The translations under genes and the position numbers were made by a program. The notes under the pieces are model-generated. The model was not told where the DNA came from, made no database searches, and worked only from the letters and a program-made list of their open reading frames with translations. A stretch of 35,346 nucleotides of DNA, from NCBI GenBank assembly GCA_903911205.1, contig CAIWCL010000202.1, positions 1 through 35,346 on the forward strand, read 5' to 3'. Positions 1 to 7,321 of this stretch are shown here, piece after piece (within the stretch, counting starts at the first letter, position 1; each line of letters begins with the position of its first letter). The DNA comes from an uncultured bacterium. Lineage in GTDB: Bacteria > Planctomycetota > Phycisphaerae > Phycisphaerales > SM1A02.

Positions 1-66
1 CGTCGTCGCGATGCACAGGCGTTGAGTGCGGAAGTCATCGCGCCTGGTCGTGCAGTGGTTCGCTGA
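1..66 (+). CDS. flgA: C-terminal end of probable FlgA (flagellar P-ring assembly chaperone), partial
   Basis: Frame 1 is open from the window edge to a TGA at 64-66 and encodes RRRDAQALSAEVIAPGRAVV plus a final R. Only 21 residues are visible. FlgA/SAF-domain proteins typically end with a short strand segment of the type 'R-(x)-G-x-V-x-G-x-V', and this tail is compatible with that. The main support is context: flgH begins 74 bp downstream on the same strand, and flgA commonly precedes flgH. The call is inferred from the neighbour and a weak tail match. The rest of the gene lies outside the window. Confidence 0.5.
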   Translation, partial: RRRDAQALSAEVIAPGRAVVR

Positions 67-140
67 ATCACTCACGATCTCACATCCACTCAAATCTCTC
101 GTCGACTTCATCGCCTCACCCTATTCTCCGCGAGTTTCAC

Positions 141-971
141 ATGCGAACGAATCCCTTGAACACGCTGATGACTGCCTCGATCCTCGCTTGCATGAGCATT
201 TCCTCAGCGGTCGCCCAAGACAGCGCCATGCGCGGAGACGGTGTGCCGACAACGACAGACTCCTCCTCGCGAACAACAACGACGAAACCGAATCAGAAGC
301 GCGTCCTGCGTGATGACGAAAAGCCATCCGCTGTTCCAACGCGCTCACTCACTGCGCAAGCGGTCCTTTCACAAGATCCCGCACAGGTTGATCGTCGCGG
401 GCAGCCTGTCAACGAACCAGGAAGCTTGTTCGCGGTGCAAGAACCAGAACCGCGCAAATTCGCCATCCACGATCTCATCACGATTGTGATCAGCGAATCC
501 AGCCGATCGAAGAGCGCATCCGACGCGAAAGCCGACAAGGATTACGGGATGTCTGCGGCCGTTGACGCGTGGATCAGCATGGATCCAACGTCGTTCGGCG
601 ATGGCTTCTTCACTCCCATCGATTCGGGCAGTCTCCCCGAGATCGGTGTCGCAGGCGAGAAGAACTTCAAGGGCAAGGGCTCCTACGCGCGAAGTGATGA
701 CTTCACGGCGCGAGTGACCGCTGAAATCGTTGAAGTTCGCCCAAATGGTCTGCTTGTCCTCGAGGCGCGGCGCGAGATTGTGAATGACGGCGAATCGCAG
801 GTCATCACGCTCTCGGGCATCTGCCGCCCTGAAGACATCGACGCGAACAACCAGGTGCTTTCGCAGCGCGTTGCCGACGCAGTTGTGAAGAAACTCACCA
901 CGGGCGAATTGCGCGACACCGCCGAAAAGGGCATTCTCGCGAAGATCATCGATACGATCTTTGCGTTTTGA
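141..971 (+). CDS. flgH: Flagellar basal-body L-ring protein FlgH
   Basis: FlgH forms the outer-membrane L ring that acts as a bushing for the flagellar rod. The 276-residue product has an N-terminal export signal (MRTNPLNTLMTASILACMSI...SSAVAQ), a variable linker to about residue 90, then the family core. The core includes GSLF, HDLITIVISESSRS, the assembly segment VTAEIVEVRPNGLLVLEARREI, and the hallmark ITLSGICRPEDIDANN with S-Q-R-V-A-D-A downstream. FlgH is normally a lipoprotein. Here ILAC (Cys17) is only a near-lipobox and AVA|Q is a possible signal peptidase I site, so lipidation is uncertain. The ATG at 141 is chosen because it starts the signal sequence; no clear Shine-Dalgarno sequence is seen. 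The size is slightly larger than enterobacterial FlgH because of the linker. No flgI follows, since the next gene is convergent. Confidence 0.95.
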   Translation: MRTNPLNTLMTASILACMSISSAVAQDSAMRGDGVPTTTDSSSRTTTTKPNQKRVLRDDEKPSAVPTRSLTAQAVLSQDPAQVDRRGQPVNEPGSLFAVQEPEPRKFAIHDLITIVISESSRSKSASDAKADKDYGMSAAVDAWISMDPTSFGDGFFTPIDSGSLPEIGVAGEKNFKGKGSYARSDDFTARVTAEIVEVRPNGLLVLEARREIVNDGESQVITLSGICRPEDIDANNQVLSQRVADAVVKKLTTGELRDTAEKGILAKIIDTIFAF

Positions 972-974
972 AAT

Positions 975-1103
975 TTGAGCGCTCGAGCGCGGCTCTTGCC
1001 GCGCCCTCGCTCTGGCCGGCCTCGCTCGGAGTGAATCCTCGCGGGCCGAGATGCGTCGTACTTGAGCGCTCGAGCGCGGCTCTTGCCGCGCCCTTGCTCT
1101 GGC
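975..1103. repeat. Two direct copies of a 42-bp REP-like palindromic repeat
   Basis: A 42-bp sequence starting TTGAGCGCTCGAGCG and ending CTCTGGC occurs at 975-1016 and again at 1062-1103, 87 bp apart in the same orientation, with one mismatch. Each copy contains a perfect 7-bp stem GCGCGGC-TCTT-GCCGCGC (987-1004 and 1074-1091). The pair fills the spacer between the convergent genes flgH and trpC, a typical place for repetitive extragenic palindromes. No other copy was noticed in the window. Confidence 0.7.
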
Positions 1104-1119
1104 GTGCATCACGCCAGAG
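1097..1119. terminator. Perfect 10-bp hairpin between convergent flgH and trpC
   Basis: CTCTGGCGTG, a CAT loop, and CACGCCAGAG form a perfect 10-bp stem at the end of the second repeat copy. A weaker GCCGC-CGCA-GCGGC hairpin follows at once. There is no T-tract on either strand, so it may be a bidirectional attenuating structure or mRNA 3'-end stabiliser rather than a classical intrinsic terminator. Position between converging genes is the main argument for a transcription-end role. Confidence 0.4.
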
Positions 1120-1174
1120 GGAGCCGCCGCAGCGGCGAACGCTTCAAACTCTGAGTGCTTGCGACTGGCGTGAT

Positions 1175-1981
1175 CTACGCCAACAACGTCTTCAGCGCCG
1201 TGCCCGGGTCGGGCTGTCGCATCAAGTGCTCACCGACAAGCACGATGTGAATCCCATGCGTACGGAGTCGCGCGAGATCTTCTGGCGTTCGAATTCCCGA
1301 CTCACTCACCAAAATGCTCGTGTCGTCCAGCATTTCCGCAAGTCGCATGGAATGCTCGAGCGAGGTCTTCATCGTTCGCAAATCACGATTGTTGATTCCG
1401 AGCAGCGAATAGCTTCGATGTGGAAATCCAACGATGTTCACGGCACTCAAGAGGTGCTCAACATCGTGCACCTCAAGCAACGTGGTCATTCCCAACTCAG
1501 TCGCGAGGATCTGAAAATCAATGATGTCCCGCTCAGGCAGCGCCTCTGCGATCAAGAGGATCGCATCTGCCCCGGCCGCGCGCGACTCCCAGACTTGATA
1601 GATGTCGACGAGAAAATCCTTACGCAAAACCGGCAACGGCATGGCGTCGCGGATCGCGTGTATGTACTCAAGCTTGCCTCCAAAATACTCTTCGTCGGTC
1701 AAACATGAAATCGCCGCCGCGCCATTCGCGTAGTAAGCCTTCGCGATCGCGACGGGATCGAAGTCCTCGCGAATCACACCGGCAGACGGGCTCTTCCGTT
1801 TGATCTCTGCGATCGCGTGTGTGCTGTTCGGATGACGGCGATCCACCACTGATTGGAAGAAATTTCGCGGCCGACCGAGTTCACCAATTTGCTCCTTGAG
1901 TGCTTCGAGCGGCACCAATTCCTTCGCCCGCGCGACCTCACTGGCTTTGCGCGCGAGGATGTCCTTGAGAACGGGAACCAT
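1175..1981 (-). CDS. trpC: Indole-3-glycerol phosphate synthase TrpC
   Basis: TrpC catalyses ring closure of carboxyphenylamino-deoxyribulose phosphate to indole-3-glycerol phosphate in tryptophan synthesis. Family motifs appear in order: AEIKRKSPSAG (about residues 58-68, catalytic Lys and Glu), CLTDEEYFGG (93-102), PVLRKDFLVDIYQV (117-130, second catalytic Lys), LLEVHD (168-173), LGINNRDLRT and LVSESGI. This is a complete single-domain TIM barrel. The open frame extends to an ATG at 2053, but the ATG at 1981 gives MVPVLKDILARK, the usual family N-terminus, a 268-residue protein of normal size, and a 105-bp gap to the divergent gene. No strong Shine-Dalgarno sequence is seen at either start. 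It stands alone rather than in a trp operon; trpS lies 1.1 kb away on the other strand. Confidence 0.95.
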   Translation of the reverse strand: MVPVLKDILARKASEVARAKELVPLEALKEQIGELGRPRNFFQSVVDRRHPNSTHAIAEIKRKSPSAGVIREDFDPVAIAKAYYANGAAAISCLTDEEYFGGKLEYIHAIRDAMPLPVLRKDFLVDIYQVWESRAAGADAILLIAEALPERDIIDFQILATELGMTTLLEVHDVEHLLSAVNIVGFPHRSYSLLGINNRDLRTMKTSLEHSMRLAEMLDDTSILVSESGIRTPEDLARLRTHGIHIVLVGEHLMRQPDPGTALKTLLA

Positions 1982-2086
1982 GGGGAGCTGGAAGAAGAGG
2001 AGGGATGCGGAACGTGGGTCGATCGTCCGGTCGACGCGTGCGGAACGCCTCATGCGGAAACGAACCGGGGATCGTACCTTGCCTCC

Positions 2087-3004
2087 ATGATCGTCACGGC
2101 AGGCATGCTTCTTCAGTCGACGGCCACGGATGACGGACCATCCGCCGCCGCGCCGCTCACCGCGGGCGACACGAGCGCACTCGTCGAAAGCTCCATCCCC
2201 GAGATCGCAATCCTCGTCTTGGTGGCCACCGCGGCGATCGCGGCCTGTTGGCGGTGGCAGTTCTTCAAACTCCCCAACGAGGCGTCCGGGCGCATTCCTC
2301 TCGACCCACCCATGGGTGCGCTCGCGATGCTCGGGATCTATGTCCTAGGAATCATCGGCGCATCGGTCGTCGCGGGTTCGCTACCCGAGTCAACACGCAC
2401 CGATCCCGATTGGTCACGCCTTCTTGTCGGTCTCCTCGCAAACGCACTTCAATGTCTCGGAGCCATCGGATTCCTCCGTTCGCGCCTCGCCGTCGATGGA
2501 ATGCGTACACGCGCGACGTTCTCGCGCGCCGTTGCCGAAGGCACCATCGGATTCATCCTCGTTGTTCCGATCGTTTTCGCTGCGGCGGCGTTTCTCGGCG
2601 CAGTGCTTCCACTTCTTGGCCTGCCGAGAGCGCCGGAAGTTTCCCACGAAACACTCGAAATCCTCCGCGCGAAGGCAAACGCCGTCTTCACTTGGACAAC
2701 GCTCACGCATGTTGTTGTGCTCGTGCCGCTCGCAGAAGAGTTGCTGTGGCGCGGTCTCATGCAGCCTTCGATGCGCGCGGTAGGCTTACCGCCGCTCGCG
2801 GCGATTTGCACGACATCAGCGCTCTTCGCGGCGATTCACTGGACTTCCATTCCTGCGGACGGACGCGTGACGGGTCTTGTCATGCTGGTCATTCTGTCGA
2901 CCGCACTTGGCGTCTTGCGCGACCGGACAGGCGGAATTCTCGCACCCGCCATCGCACACGGCCTCTTCAATGCGTTGAACGTCGCGATGGTGCTTCGGGC
3001 GTAG
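2087..3004 (+). CDS. CPBP (CAAX/Abi) family intramembrane metalloprotease
   Basis: This is a 305-residue polytopic membrane protein. The C-terminal half carries the CPBP/Rce1-like catalytic signature: EELLWRG (EExxxR), then FAAIHW (FxxxH), then HGLFNALN (HxxxN). These metal-coordinating Glu/His residues are intact, so it should be active. Hydrophobic segments include EIAILVLVATAAIAACW, MGALAMLGIYVLGIIGASVV, and TIGFILVVPIVFAAAAFLG. Bacterial members cleave membrane substrates or act in bacteriocin self-immunity; the substrate here cannot be told from sequence. The track ORF begins at 1853 inside trpC on the other strand. The ATG at 2087 (MIVTAGMLLQ) is chosen because it avoids that overlap and starts just before the first hydrophobic region. 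A hairpin-T5 terminator follows the stop codon immediately. Confidence 0.85.
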   Translation: MIVTAGMLLQSTATDDGPSAAAPLTAGDTSALVESSIPEIAILVLVATAAIAACWRWQFFKLPNEASGRIPLDPPMGALAMLGIYVLGIIGASVVAGSLPESTRTDPDWSRLLVGLLANALQCLGAIGFLRSRLAVDGMRTRATFSRAVAEGTIGFILVVPIVFAAAAFLGAVLPLLGLPRAPEVSHETLEILRAKANAVFTWTTLTHVVVLVPLAEELLWRGLMQPSMRAVGLPPLAAICTTSALFAAIHWTSIPADGRVTGLVMLVILSTALGVLRDRTGGILAPAIAHGLFNALNVAMVLRA

Positions 3005-3021
3005 CGCGAAACGCGCTTTTT
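3003..3021 (+). terminator. Short intrinsic terminator after the CPBP protease gene
   Basis: AGCGCG-AAA-CGCGCT forms a perfect 6-bp GC-rich stem directly followed by a T5 run, and it overlaps the last bases of the protease stop codon. Only about 20 bp separate it from the trpS ATG. If it works, trpS must be transcribed from a start very close to its own ATG. Confidence 0.5.
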
Positions 3022-3041
3022 CCCGTATCTTCTCGCGTTCT

Positions 3042-4121
3042 ATGAGCTCGATCGACGCCATCGCTGGAAAGCCGCGCATTCTCACCGGCGACACTCCCAC
3101 AGGACAACTTCACCTCGGCCATTGGGTTGGCAGCGTGAAGCGTCGCGTGGAATTGCAGCACTCTCACGATTGCTATTTCATCATCGCGAACATGCACGCG
3201 TACACCACGCGACTTGCGAAGAGCGAAGAGATTCGGCGCGACTCGATTGCGATCGTGCGTGATTACCTCGCGATGGGCATCGACCCAGAGAAGACCACGA
3301 TTTTCCTTCAGAGCGAAATCCCCGCGATTGCTGAACTCACGTTCCTCTTCGCGATGCTGCTTCCCTTCAATCGCGTCATGCGCAATCCGACGCTGAAGAC
3401 GGAGATTGAAGTGAAAGGTCTCGGCGAGTCGTACTCCTTCGGATTCCCGCTCTACGCCGTCGGCCAAACTGCGGACATTCTTGCTTTCCGACCCGTTGGT
3501 GTTCCGGTTGGCGAAGATCAAGTACCGCACCTTGAACTGACTCGTGAAGTCGCGCGACGTTTCAATCAGATCTTCTGCGGCGTCGATGAACACGCGGAAG
3601 ACGAGGATCACTTGAAACTTGGCGGTGCGTTTCCGATTCCGCATGCCGATGTTGGCGTCGTGGGACGGCTCGCCGGAATCGACGGCGTCAACAAAATGTC
3701 GAAGTCGCTCAACAACGCGATCTTTGTTGCAGATGACGCGAAGGAAGTCGAGAAGAAGGTGAAGAAGATCTTCACTGGCCGACAAAGCCCGACCGAGCCC
3801 GGCGACATCAACAACGTGTTGTTCCAGTACGTGCGAACGTTCATCCGTGACGAGGCGCGCGTGAAGGAACTCGAGGAGAAGTATGCGAAGGGTGACAATC
3901 TTGGCGACGGACACGTCAAGCTAGAAGTCGCTGCTGCGATCAACGAGTTGCTGACTCCGATGCGCGAACGTCGCGCGAAGTACGAAGGTCGCGATGACCT
4001 CGTGCTTGAAATCCTCAAAGCTGGCTGCGAACGCGCGAACAAAGTTGCGGAGGCGACGCTCGAGCGCGTCAAGACGCATGCGAATCTCGTCCACTGGCCG
4101 CGGCACCTTCGGTATGTGTGA
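3042..4121 (+). CDS. trpS: Tryptophanyl-tRNA synthetase TrpS
   Basis: This class I aminoacyl-tRNA synthetase charges tRNA-Trp. The 359-residue protein has the HIGH-equivalent TPTGQLHLGHWVGS (18-31), the TrpRS-specific GEDQVPHLELTRE segment (about 157-169) and an intact KMSKS at 218-222. Length and architecture (Rossmann catalytic domain plus C-terminal helical anticodon-binding domain) are normal. The ATG at 3042 gives MSSIDAIAGKPRILTGDTPTG, the expected start. No Shine-Dalgarno sequence is visible, and a terminator-like hairpin lies only 20 bp upstream. The gene converges on apaG with a 22-bp gap. No T-box or trp leader is visible upstream. Confidence 0.97.
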   Translation: MSSIDAIAGKPRILTGDTPTGQLHLGHWVGSVKRRVELQHSHDCYFIIANMHAYTTRLAKSEEIRRDSIAIVRDYLAMGIDPEKTTIFLQSEIPAIAELTFLFAMLLPFNRVMRNPTLKTEIEVKGLGESYSFGFPLYAVGQTADILAFRPVGVPVGEDQVPHLELTREVARRFNQIFCGVDEHAEDEDHLKLGGAFPIPHADVGVVGRLAGIDGVNKMSKSLNNAIFVADDAKEVEKKVKKIFTGRQSPTEPGDINNVLFQYVRTFIRDEARVKELEEKYAKGDNLGDGHVKLEVAAAINELLTPMRERRAKYEGRDDLVLEILKAGCERANKVAEATLERVKTHANLVHWPRHLRYV

Positions 4122-4143
4122 TGCGCGTTTGCCGCCACGAAGA

Positions 4144-4539
4144 TCAGGACACGAGATAGAAACGACCGACTGTGACCGCGAACGCCTTCCCTTCGCGTTC
4201 AAACATGAATCGGCCTTCCATGGTGCCCCACGCCGTGAGCATCGGGCAGTAACTCGTGTATTCGAAGCTGTCGCCCGGGCTCAGTTCCGGATGCTCGCCG
4301 ACGACACCAGGTCCTTCCACGATGCGCTCCTCGCCCTCCGCGTCGACGATGCGCCAATGACGAGTTGCCAGTCGAACGCGCTGTGTCCCGTGATTCTCAA
4401 TCGAAACGTGATAGCTAAACAAGAAGCGTCCATCCGCGGGCGACGATTGCGACGCGATGAACGACGGGCGAACAACCACGCGAACGCCATCGGTGGTGAC
4501 ATCAGAACCATGCTTCGGAAGAGCGGACAGAACAGTCAT
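4144..4539 (-). CDS. apaG: ApaG domain protein
   Basis: The 131-residue product matches the ApaG/DUF525 family over its whole length. It has SDVTTDGVRVVVRPSF, an FLFSYHVSIENHG strand region, RHWRIVDAEGEERIVEGPGVVGEHPELSPGDSFEYTS, GTMEGRFMF and a final AVTVGRFYL. ApaG is a small fibronectin-type-III-like beta-sandwich protein linked genetically to Co2+/Mg2+ sensitivity and Ap4A metabolism in enterobacteria; its biochemical role is not firmly settled. It is convergent with trpS and divergent from asd (71 bp between starts). It is not next to apaH or rsmA here, unlike in Escherichia coli. Confidence 0.95.
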   Translation of the reverse strand: MTVLSALPKHGSDVTTDGVRVVVRPSFIASQSSPADGRFLFSYHVSIENHGTQRVRLATRHWRIVDAEGEERIVEGPGVVGEHPELSPGDSFEYTSYCPMLTAWGTMEGRFMFEREGKAFAVTVGRFYLVS

Positions 4540-4610
4540 GCGCGGAGCATAGTCCGTGCGCGCACAGACAGACGCATCAATGTCCGCTCGCCGTTACGAT
4601 CGGCGTTTCC

Positions 4611-5642
4611 ATGATGCGCCTGCCAAATCCTCCTACTGTCGCGATCATCGGCGCCACCGGTGCTGTCGGCCGCGAGATGCTCGCCATTCTTGAGGAGCGG
4701 GCGTTTCCTGTGCGCGCGTTACGGCTCTTCGCTTCACCGCGTTCGATTGGAACGCGCATTCCGTTCCGCGGCATGGAGATCGCCTGTCAAGCGCTCGAGG
4801 CAATCGCGCCAAGCGCACTGAAAGAAATCGACCTCGCACTTTTCTCGGCCGGCAAAGGTCTTTCGAAGGAGTGGGCTCCTCGCTTCCGCGACGAAGGCGC
4901 ACTCGTCGTCGACAATTCCAGCGCTTTTCGCGCTGATCCGTCGTGTCCGCTTGTCGTTCCAGAAGTGAACCCACACGCGCTCGAAGCGATCGATGGACCT
5001 GCGATCATCGCGAATCCGAACTGCTCGACGATTCTCGCACTCGTTGCTGTCACTCCGCTTCACCGCGTGCTCGGTGTTGAACGCATGATCGCAGCGACGT
5101 ATCAAGCGGCCTCCGGAGCGGGCGCCGCCGCCATGGCTGAACTTGAGTCGCAAGCGCATGCATTCGCGGCAAATCAGCCGTTCGACACACGCATTTTCGG
5201 ACGGCAGTATCTCTTCAACGTCTTCAGCCACAACTCCGCGATCGGTCCTGATGGCTACAACGAAGAGGAACGCAAACTTCTCACCGAAACGCGGCGCATG
5301 TGGGAGTCGGAGTCTGTGCGGGTTTCTGCGACGTGTGTCCGCGTTCCAACATTGCGCGCCCACGCTGAAGCTCTGCACCTGGAGTTCGCGCGCGCGACGA
5401 GTGAGGCCGAAATCCGCGAACTGCTCTCGAAGGCACCTGGCGTCCGAGTCCTTGATGATCGTGCGACAAACCGCTTCCCCGAGCCACTCGACGCGGCGGG
5501 CGGCGACGATGTACTTGTCGGTCGAATTCGCATGGATCCCAGTGTGCCGAACAATCGAGGGGCCGCGCTCTTTCTCTGCGGCGACCAGATTCGAAAGGGC
5601 GCAGCGCTCAACGCCATACAAATTGCCGAGCGGTTTCTCTAA
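4611..5642 (+). CDS. asd: Aspartate-semialdehyde dehydrogenase Asd
   Basis: Asd reduces aspartyl phosphate to aspartate semialdehyde with NADPH, the branch point to lysine/diaminopimelate, threonine and methionine. The 343-residue protein has the nucleotide-binding loop VAIIGATGAVGREM (10-23), the catalytic cysteine in NPNCSTI (Cys138), the substrate loop AATYQAASGAG, and the active-site histidine in RVPTLRAHAEA (His251). It ends with the usual NNRGAALFL...ALNAIQIAERFL. Length is normal. Two adjacent ATGs (4611, 4614) could start it. It is divergent from apaG. Confidence 0.96.
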   Translation: MMRLPNPPTVAIIGATGAVGREMLAILEERAFPVRALRLFASPRSIGTRIPFRGMEIACQALEAIAPSALKEIDLALFSAGKGLSKEWAPRFRDEGALVVDNSSAFRADPSCPLVVPEVNPHALEAIDGPAIIANPNCSTILALVAVTPLHRVLGVERMIAATYQAASGAGAAAMAELESQAHAFAANQPFDTRIFGRQYLFNVFSHNSAIGPDGYNEEERKLLTETRRMWESESVRVSATCVRVPTLRAHAEALHLEFARATSEAEIRELLSKAPGVRVLDDRATNRFPEPLDAAGGDDVLVGRIRMDPSVPNNRGAALFLCGDQIRKGAALNAIQIAERFL

Positions 5643-5814
5643 GCCACCCCGCACGCATTGAGACGAGAACCCCGCCCGGCTCGTCACAGCCTCCAGTTCG
5701 TTTGTGACCGTCCGCGCTCACTCGCCAGATCCCAAACGCGGTTGCAGCGGACCGAAATCGAGAACTTCCGGCGATCACGGCGCAGAACTGGCTCTTGGCG
5801 CGCTGTTCTCCCGC

Positions 5815-6471
5815 ATGCGCACCGTTTTGCTTGCGTCCGCTTTGTCATTACTCGCGGCTCCCAACACTGCACTCGGTGTCGTGGTCTTTGACACGATCAC
5901 GTCGGCGACGTTTGCCACAGGTTCGCACCGTGTGGGCGAGTTCCCGCCCGCGCCAGGTGAGACATCACCTCACGATTACCGCGTCTCGACGCTGATCTCC
6001 ATCGCTGGCGACGGAATCTGGCGTCTTGATGCCATGGGCTTCCGGGTTTCCCGTGATGCGAACCTTCTCGGTGCCGGCCGCGCGCGGATTTGGATTGCAG
6101 AAGCGACCGACGGGAGTGGACCACTCGCGGCAACGGCGCTCGGAACTCTTGCGACCGCGTCGACGACGGCGACAACCGCTGTTGTTGAAGGGCTCTCGGC
6201 GCTCAACGTCGTTCTCCAAGGCGGTCGCTCGTACTGGATTACCCTCGGCTCGGTACCGGGAGATCCAGACGAAACGCGCCTTCGTTGGTATCGAAGTAGC
6301 GTTGGATCACTCGGGACGACGTTCTCAAACGATCTGCTCAACACGGCGGGCTGGGGCGCCGCGGATGGTCGCGCGGGTGGCATCAAAATCGGCGCGACGG
6401 CCATTCCCGCTCCGGCAGCCATCGCCCTGTTCGCCCTTGTCGGACGCATGCCACGCCGACGTCGTCTCTGA
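5815..6471 (+). CDS. Secreted protein with PAP-type C-terminal sorting tail
   Basis: I do not recognise a catalytic or binding family. The ATG at 5815 gives a clear signal peptide (MRTVLLASALSLLAAPNTALG). The track's GTG at 5704 would add 37 charged residues in front of it and is less likely. The roughly 170-residue body alternates short beta-like strands and small-residue loops and looks like an extracellular beta-sandwich. The C-terminus IPAPAAIALFALVGRMPRRRRL has the layout of the PEP-CTERM-like tail common in planctomycete exoproteins: Pro-Ala-Pro, hydrophobic stretch, Arg cluster. The hydrophobic stretch is short and interrupted by GRMP, so sorting may be weak. It is probably monocistronic and precedes the tRNA gene. 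Confidence 0.75.
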   Translation: MRTVLLASALSLLAAPNTALGVVVFDTITSATFATGSHRVGEFPPAPGETSPHDYRVSTLISIAGDGIWRLDAMGFRVSRDANLLGAGRARIWIAEATDGSGPLAATALGTLATASTTATTAVVEGLSALNVVLQGGRSYWITLGSVPGDPDETRLRWYRSSVGSLGTTFSNDLLNTAGWGAADGRAGGIKIGATAIPAPAAIALFALVGRMPRRRRL

Positions 6472-6508
6472 TGAGACGAATAATCCCAAGCGGACGCGCA
6501 CCGGACCA

Positions 6509-6536
6509 TTACTGAATGCCTCGGCACGGATATAGT
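6509..6536 (+). promoter_or_regulatory. Putative sigma-70 promoter of the tRNA-Gln gene
   Basis: TTACTG (6509-6514), a 16-bp spacer and TATAGT (6531-6536) lie just upstream of the tRNA, leaving about 7-8 nt of leader. The -10 box lies across the loop and right arm of a perfect 6-bp inverted repeat, CGGCAC-GGATATA-GTGCCG (6522-6540). That repeat could be an operator or chance. Confidence 0.45.
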
Positions 6537-6550
6537 GCCGCGCACACCGA

Positions 6551-6621
6551 TGGGGATTGGTGTAACGGTAGCACAAGTGATTCTGGTTCACTTTGTCCTA
6601 GTTCGAATCTAGGATCCCCAG
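6551..6621 (+). tRNA. tRNA-Gln (anticodon CTG)
   Basis: The full cloverleaf can be folded by hand. The acceptor stem is TGGGGAT/ATCCCCA with the U1-A72 pair typical of tRNA-Gln. The D arm contains TGTAACGGTAGCA. The anticodon stem AGTGA/TCACT encloses loop TTCTGGT (anticodon CTG at 6583-6585, reads CAG). The variable loop is TTGT, the T arm is CCTAG-TTCGAAT-CTAGG, and the discriminator is G at 6621. The CCA end is not encoded. It has its own promoter-like sequence and an intrinsic terminator. Confidence 0.96.
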
Positions 6622-6652
6622 TTTGAACAGCCTCTGATGAGGCCATTCGCAC

Positions 6653-6682
6653 ACGGACCCATTCGGGTCCGTTGTTCGTTTT
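6653..6682 (+). terminator. Intrinsic terminator of the tRNA-Gln gene
   Basis: ACGGACCC-ATTC-GGGTCCGT is a perfect 8-bp stem followed by TGTTCGTTTT. It sits 31 nt after the tRNA. It also lies just beyond the stop codon of the converging lipoprotein gene and may help end transcription from that side, although no T-tract follows on the minus strand. Confidence 0.75.
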
Positions 6683-6688
6683 GAGCGG

Positions 6689-7321
6689 CTACCGCCCCTC
6701 GGGTCGCGGGAACTGCACGCTTCGTACGCCGCGCAGCCAGACCGCTGGCGAGCCATCGACCGGCTCGAACCATGCAACTAAGTCAACACTTTCGACAGGT
6801 AGCGCATCGACGCCACGATTTGCGAGCAACGAGAGCGTGAACTCGTGGCACGGACCCGCGAGCGCCAAAGACCGCGCGAGCGCAACCGATTCCGATGGAA
6901 ACGTCCATGCGCGCAATGGCGCGGCACCAGGAGCCTCTGCGGTTCCCGCTTCGCCAAGTCGATAGATCGCAAAATGAAACGAACCGTCCGCAAAGATCGG
7001 TGCCGGATGCGGCCGCGAGAACAAATACGCCGTGACCTGCAGCGAGTCGGGAAGAAGATTGCCGTCGGTGTCCGCTGGCTTCGGCGCAAACGTGATAGCG
7101 ATCGCGTTCGGCTTCGCGCCCTGTGGCGCGCTCGGCGCCTCGGTTGGCTTGGGCACAGAGCGCGCACCGTCCGATGTCGTCACGGTCGTTTGACATCCAG
7201 CGAAAAACCCGAGCGACACGCAAACCGACGTCGCCGCGGATAGACCGCGAGCGCGCGAGAAGCTCGATCGCTCTCGCAACCGTCGTTGCGTTCGCATCGA
7301 CGCATGTCCTGCGCCGCTCAC
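6689..7321 (-). CDS. Small lipoprotein encoded directly after gspD, function unknown
   Basis: The product is up to 210 residues. The N-terminus has basic residues, a hydrophobic run and FFAGC, a usable lipobox, so it is predicted to be a lipoprotein with mature start CQTTVTTSDG. The body begins with a DTDGNLLPDSLQVTAYLF-type motif and continues as an all-beta-looking domain. It resembles lipoproteins of unknown function I associate with planctomycetes. The GTG start at 7321 overlaps the gspD stop codon (GTGA), implying translational coupling; an in-frame ATG at 7297 is the alternative. Position after a secretin gene invites the guess of a pilotin (GspS/PilF-like role in outer-membrane targeting of GspD). 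The sequence does not resemble known helical or TPR pilotins, so this is context only. Confidence 0.7.
   Translation of the reverse strand: MSGAGHASMRTQRRLRERSSFSRARGLSAATSVCVSLGFFAGCQTTVTTSDGARSVPKPTEAPSAPQGAKPNAIAITFAPKPADTDGNLLPDSLQVTAYLFSRPHPAPIFADGSFHFAIYRLGEAGTAEAPGAAPLRAWTFPSESVALARSLALAGPCHEFTLSLLANRGVDALPVESVDLVAWFEPVDGSPAVWLRGVRSVQFPRPEGR

Noticed and set aside
975-1103. CRISPR array
   Set aside because: There are only two repeat copies, each self-complementary, with one 45-bp interval and no cas gene.
968-1708. 246-aa plus-strand ORF through the REP-like repeats and trpC
   Set aside because: It translates the palindromic repeats into low-complexity peptide and runs antisense to trpC.
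2967-3914. 315-aa minus-strand ORF opposite trpS, and the 4734-5687 317-aa ORF opposite asd
   Set aside because: The plus-strand frames carry intact catalytic motifs, while these shadows carry none.
5662-5685. GACGAG...CTCGTC inverted repeat after asd as a terminator
   Set aside because: The stem is only 6 bp with a 12-nt loop and no T-tract, so it is not convincing.
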